Assembly: GCA_028686345.1 (NCBI GenBank)
Contig: JAQUCE010000005.1
Location: forward strand, 1 to 64,000
Source: Kiritimatiellia bacterium
Lineage (GTDB): Bacteria > Verrucomicrobiota > Kiritimatiellia > RFP12 > UBA1067
Direction of reading: 5' to 3'
DNA length: 64,000 bases
Below are positions 60,801 to 64,000 of the stretch, one piece after another (positions within the stretch are counted from its first letter, which is position 1; each line of letters begins with the position of its first letter). The notes under the pieces were generated by a model. The model made no database searches. It was not told the DNA's origin and saw nothing but the letters and a program-made list of their open reading frames with translations. Position numbers and translations under genes: made by a program.

Positions 60801-63653
60801 GTCTTTCCCGGCAATGATTCAGGGGAAGCTGGCACCTTGACCGTCGGCGGCCTGACCTTTACCGCCGCGGCACCCTCCGGTCTATATATCGAGATCGCCG
60901 ATGCCGCGAGCCATGACTCTTTGGTTGTCAATGGTCCTGTCACCCTGACCGGCGCTCTGCTCTCCGGCCAGGTTACCGGCGCGGTCAACCCCGGTGATCT
61001 GCTTTTCATTATAATCAATAATTCAGGTACTCCTGTTAGCGGAACCTTTGCCGGCTTGCCGCAGGGCGGTACGGTCGCCTTTGGCGAACATGCCTTTACA
61101 ATCAGTTACACCGGCGATGCCGCCACGCAGGCGACAGTTGGCGGCCACGACGTTGTGCTTTACAATGCCTCAAGCAACGTGGAGGCACTGCCCACAGGGC
61201 GGGAGTTCAGCTTTCCTGGCTATACCCGCACTACAACCTTGACCAACTTCCCTGTGCTGGTCGCACTGCAGGAGGGACTGGCTGAGTTTTCATTCGCGAA
61301 TTTTCTCTCACCGTATGGCGATGACCTGCGCTTCTATACCGATCAGAGCCAGAGTGTTGAACTCAACTACGAGATCGATCTTTGGGACACAAACGGCATC
61401 AGTTATGTCTGGGTGCAGATCCCCGAATTCACGCGTGCGAGCTCCATCTGGGCGAGCTGGGGCAACCCCGCGGCTGCCGCCAAACCGAGCTACACAACTA
61501 GCGGCGCAGTTTGGAGCGCGAACTACGGCGCTGTCTGGCATATGAACCAGGCCGATCTTATCGATTCGTCGCCCAACAAGAATCACGGTGTTGCCTACAA
61601 TGCGCCTGCTGTGAGCACTGCGCGCGTGGGGCGGGGTGTGACTTTGGACTCCGGCAGCAAGCAGCACATCCGAGTCAACAACCATAGCACCATTGACCCG
61701 CCTGATAATTTCACCGCCTCAATCTGGTGCAACACAACCTATAGCGGAGGCTGGTATCGTAACATCATGGGAAATTTCGGAAGCAGCGGGGGGATCAATC
61801 CCAAGCAGACATTCTGGGGACTGGGGTGGATGCACTCCGGCGCGATCGGTTTTGTTGCCCGTGTTTCGAACAATTCAACTGACGTTAATGGCACGACCGA
61901 TCGCTACGACGATGGTGGCTGGCACCTGCTGACAGGACAAAAAGAGGGGGCAACAATGCGCTTCTACGTTGATGGAAACCTGGTTGCCACTGGAACGCGC
62001 GCGGGGAATGTCAGTAACTGGGAGCAGATCTGGTTTGGTTGGCATGGAAATACCACCAGCCAGCATATCAGCGGAACGCTTGATGAGGCGCGCATTGCCA
62101 ACGCTGTGCGCTCTCCTGACTGGATTTGGGCCTGCTACGCCAACCAGGTTGATCCCATGGCGTTCACCGGTGAAAGTGCTTCTGGCAGATATTGGGACAC
62201 GACGCCCTCTATCGGCATTCAGGGTGGAGATGGAGTATGGGACATTGATTCAACAGCGCTTTGGAGTGATAACAAAATCTTTGGCAGCGTACCCTTACAG
62301 CACTGGCGTTCAGCCCTCAACGATGCGTATTTCACCCGGGGCGCCTCTGCCGTGACTGTCAGTAACGCGGCAGCGAACCGGGCGGTCTTCGAAGCCGCCG
62401 GTTGCTCGCTCACAGGCGGTGATCTGCAGCTCGCACGCGGCTTGCACGCCGATGAATCGCTGAGTGTTGGCAGCAAGCTGCTTTTGAGCGACGACCAAAG
62501 CTGGCATGTGGCCGCAGGCAAAACCGTTACGCTCAATACTGGTTTCGATGGGCGTGTCCGCCTCACCAAGAGCGGTGAGGGCGATCTGTATCTCAACCGC
62601 AGGGGCAGTAAATATTTCAAAGCCAATGCAATTATCATTGATCAGGGGCGCGTTCGCTTTAATACCGGCGGATATTCCGAAGATCCGTTTCAGGATTGGC
62701 CCATAACCATCACCATCAATCAGGGTGCCACTGCCCGCACCGAGACCACGCACGCCTTCGGTAACCAGAAACATTGGGTAAAAATTGTTGGCGGAGCACT
62801 GGAGCTTAACAATGAGCAGTATCTGCGTGATGGCTCGGAGATGTTTGGCGGCGAAATCAAAGGCTCTGGTCAGCTTCGGCTCAGTGGTAATATAACACTC
62901 TATGTCCGAACTTCAGGCGAAACCGCTGTGATCAGCGCGCCGGTTGCATCGTATAACTCTGACAACAATCTCCTGGTTGAGGACGGTCCCTCAGCGGTCG
63001 ACCTTCTTGTCAGTGGAAGGATGATGGACAGGGGTTTCCGCAAGCGCGGGGCCGGCACTGCGGAGTTTACAAACTCCAACAACAGCTACACCAATACAAC
63101 CGCGATTGAGGGTGGGACGCTTTTGGTGAACAACGCGGCTGGCACCGGCACAGGGGTCAGTGCGATCTACATCAACGGCGGCACGCTTGGCGGAACAGGT
63201 TCGGTGGCCAATGCTGTTAGCTTTGGTCCGGCTGGCGGCGCCATCGCGCCGGGATCGAAAACAGGTACGCTCACAGCCAACTGTGATGTGAACTTCACGA
63301 CTGCAGGTGCAAAACGCTTTAATGTGGTGGTTGACAGCAGCGCCGAGGGCGGATACAGCCAGCTGGCAGTCAATGGCGCGGTAACACTGGATAACGCGAC
63401 TCTGAGTGTTCAGCTCAATAGCGAGGTAAGGCTTAGCGACAGGCTTTTTATTATTGTCAACCATGGTGCGAACCCGATTGTCGGAACCTTTGCCGGCCTG
63501 CCGAATGCCGGGAGCATCTCAGTTCCGATGGGTGCCAGGAATCAGAGTTTCCAAGTTTATTATACCGCTGACGCTGTTACCGGCACCATCATGGGCGGCA
63601 ATGATGTCGCATTGGTTCCCATAGCGGTAGGCACCCAGATAATCCTCAGGTAG
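57858..63653 (+). CDS. Large exported surface protein: DUF2341 + LamG/concanavalin + autotransporter-associated (PATR) repeats, in two tandem halves
   Basis: Signal peptide; GTLTLSGVNTYAGATMVTHGLMRLSQ, IYSGPTLIEDGTLLVNNTAGSATGSGAVEINGGVLGGTGTVSGAV; second half repeats the order. Confidence 0.75.
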   Translation: MKVHVTKSVLVLSAVVAAVFVAVGVRAGEINPGDYANTALIRFDGYTGASTLTNFPALIQLQEGVNGFSFSQMNSEDYSDLRFTKDDGVTELAFEVEEWNSTAPIAANPTNVAGCQVWFKADAGVLTNASGRVTSWLDQSGRGRHATNNTADQQPALRQNALNSLPAIRFDGMDDRLNFNATFLANTGYTIFLVEGRLSSKASNWIIRGTDADGEASRNKNLHVGYRDNITFAHAQYSNDYNMDVPGYSSQQFEVYTLDCGDSKHTWLNGTLLGSAADSSKLLSYNGASVGGNGAYQGEIAELIIYNRILSKREMAGVHLYLKHKYALEIVVDDAQTISALVWVQVPELTHNSAIHAYWGNPVATVIPDYTTNGAVWAAEFGGVWHMNERDVIDTTVNQNHGLSSNSPAVVPANIGAGVAVEASARQDIRVDQGDSIKATDNFTASIWFRSSWEGKWFRNLMGNFGAGGNGGSGTFWGLGWMEKNDIGFAVRVDNQSTYLKGGAFNDGQWHHLVGQKEGDLVRLYIDGQLMDSGTRPGTPVNGEQLRFGSHQEEYITATVNEARFENLVRSADWIKAVYDNQINPAAFSFVDSTYYYDTGADAGLQSGDAIWSTAAAAWNTAADGTDTLRVWQNDAHALFGANGTSVVSVDTVRANKITIHGSGYSIQDGAITLGRGGIKAYESVGISSALSLSEPQGWSAADGKTLTISGAVANNSFPLTITGTGDTTLDGVISGSGAVLKEGPGTLTLSGVNTYAGATMVTHGLMRLSQGGGAGAIRGTLTVESAGQVDLLVANALGYTAGQRLNTLNINGALVNNVASGDNGRGLTINLTGGELRSNGGVASDITGQLYSLGGGSAVNVLASAATATISGRLVLHDGNPSGQLPFNVAAGSAGVDLRVSASITEANGSHGIAKRGNGVMELVAANIYSGPTLIEDGTLLVNNTAGSATGSGAVEINGGVLGGTGTVSGAVSCLNNGGFVFPGNDSGEAGTLTVGGLTFTAAAPSGLYIEIADAASHDSLVVNGPVTLTGALLSGQVTGAVNPGDLLFIIINNSGTPVSGTFAGLPQGGTVAFGEHAFTISYTGDAATQATVGGHDVVLYNASSNVEALPTGREFSFPGYTRTTTLTNFPVLVALQEGLAEFSFANFLSPYGDDLRFYTDQSQSVELNYEIDLWDTNGISYVWVQIPEFTRASSIWASWGNPAAAAKPSYTTSGAVWSANYGAVWHMNQADLIDSSPNKNHGVAYNAPAVSTARVGRGVTLDSGSKQHIRVNNHSTIDPPDNFTASIWCNTTYSGGWYRNIMGNFGSSGGINPKQTFWGLGWMHSGAIGFVARVSNNSTDVNGTTDRYDDGGWHLLTGQKEGATMRFYVDGNLVATGTRAGNVSNWEQIWFGWHGNTTSQHISGTLDEARIANAVRSPDWIWACYANQVDPMAFTGESASGRYWDTTPSIGIQGGDGVWDIDSTALWSDNKIFGSVPLQHWRSALNDAYFTRGASAVTVSNAAANRAVFEAAGCSLTGGDLQLARGLHADESLSVGSKLLLSDDQSWHVAAGKTVTLNTGFDGRVRLTKSGEGDLYLNRRGSKYFKANAIIIDQGRVRFNTGGYSEDPFQDWPITITINQGATARTETTHAFGNQKHWVKIVGGALELNNEQYLRDGSEMFGGEIKGSGQLRLSGNITLYVRTSGETAVISAPVASYNSDNNLLVEDGPSAVDLLVSGRMMDRGFRKRGAGTAEFTNSNNSYTNTTAIEGGTLLVNNAAGTGTGVSAIYINGGTLGGTGSVANAVSFGPAGGAIAPGSKTGTLTANCDVNFTTAGAKRFNVVVDSSAEGGYSQLAVNGAVTLDNATLSVQLNSEVRLSDRLFIIVNHGANPIVGTFAGLPNAGSISVPMGARNQSFQVYYTADAVTGTIMGGNDVALVPIAVGTQIILR

Positions 63654-63695
63654 TCTGGATAAATAAGCGGCGACAATAAACCAGGAGCGAGAATT

Positions 63696-64000
63696 ATGTG
63701 TATATTAAAACGGCTTTCCTTGACCATAGTTGCAATGCTTTGCAGCGCGGTTGCCAACGCCATGGAGCTGTATGTTGCTGTCAACGGCAACGATGCCTGG
63801 TCAGGTCGGCTGCCGAAAGCGAACTCCGCTTTGACCGATGGGCCGTTCGCTACGATTGAGCGCGCTCAGAAAGAGGCCCGCCAATTGAAGGCAGATAGCG
63901 CGGTGACGGTGCTTATCCGCGGTGGCACGCACATCCTTCATAAGACGCTGGTGCTGGAACCACAGGATTCGGGCACGGCTGACCGTCCTGTTGTTTACGC
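63696..64000 (+). CDS. Exported right-handed beta-helix-like protein, truncated by the window edge
   Basis: MCILKRLSLTIVAMLCSSAVANAMELYVAVNGNDAWSGRLPKANSALTDGPFATIERAQKEA...; open at position 64000. Confidence 0.6.
   Translation, partial: MCILKRLSLTIVAMLCSAVANAMELYVAVNGNDAWSGRLPKANSALTDGPFATIERAQKEARQLKADSAVTVLIRGGTHILHKTLVLEPQDSGTADRPVVY

Overview
This 64 kb window looks like a chromosomal segment from a PVC-type bacterium. Kiritimatiellota/Lentisphaerota is my guess from gene content and repeat style; it is not proven here. The best anchor is a near-complete S10/spc ribosomal protein cluster at 43.4-56.8 kb: rpsL, rpsG, a divergent fusA, rpsJ-rplC-rplD-rplW-rplB-rpsS-rplV-rpsC-rplP-rpmC-rpsQ-rplN-rplX-rplE-rpsN-rpsH-rplF-rplR-rpsE-rplO-secY, then a rho-independent terminator. 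There is no tuf and no rpmD. Other contents are glycogen synthesis genes (glgA, glgB), two SPFH/band-7 proteins with tandem N-terminal repeats, DUF2157/GDYXXLXY and DUF2339/DUF3999 membrane protein pairs, a ribokinase/nucleoside hydrolase locus with a truncated sugar transporter, an amidase, a class II ribonucleotide reductase with apparent tandem NrdR boxes, a GH97 enzyme, a solitary Card1/Can2-like CARF nuclease with an altered catalytic motif, a Sir2 deacetylase, a DUF4160/DUF2442 pair and a 1931-aa passenger-repeat surface protein. Intergenic DNA is dense in dispersed palindromic repeats. One composite palindromic element ends directly upstream of the ribosome-binding sites of two unrelated genes. 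One MITE-like element is present in intact form and in a form interrupted by a smaller insertion. No tRNA, rRNA, CRISPR array or complete transposase gene was recognised. All calls come from reading the sequence and supplied ORFs; no database search was run.
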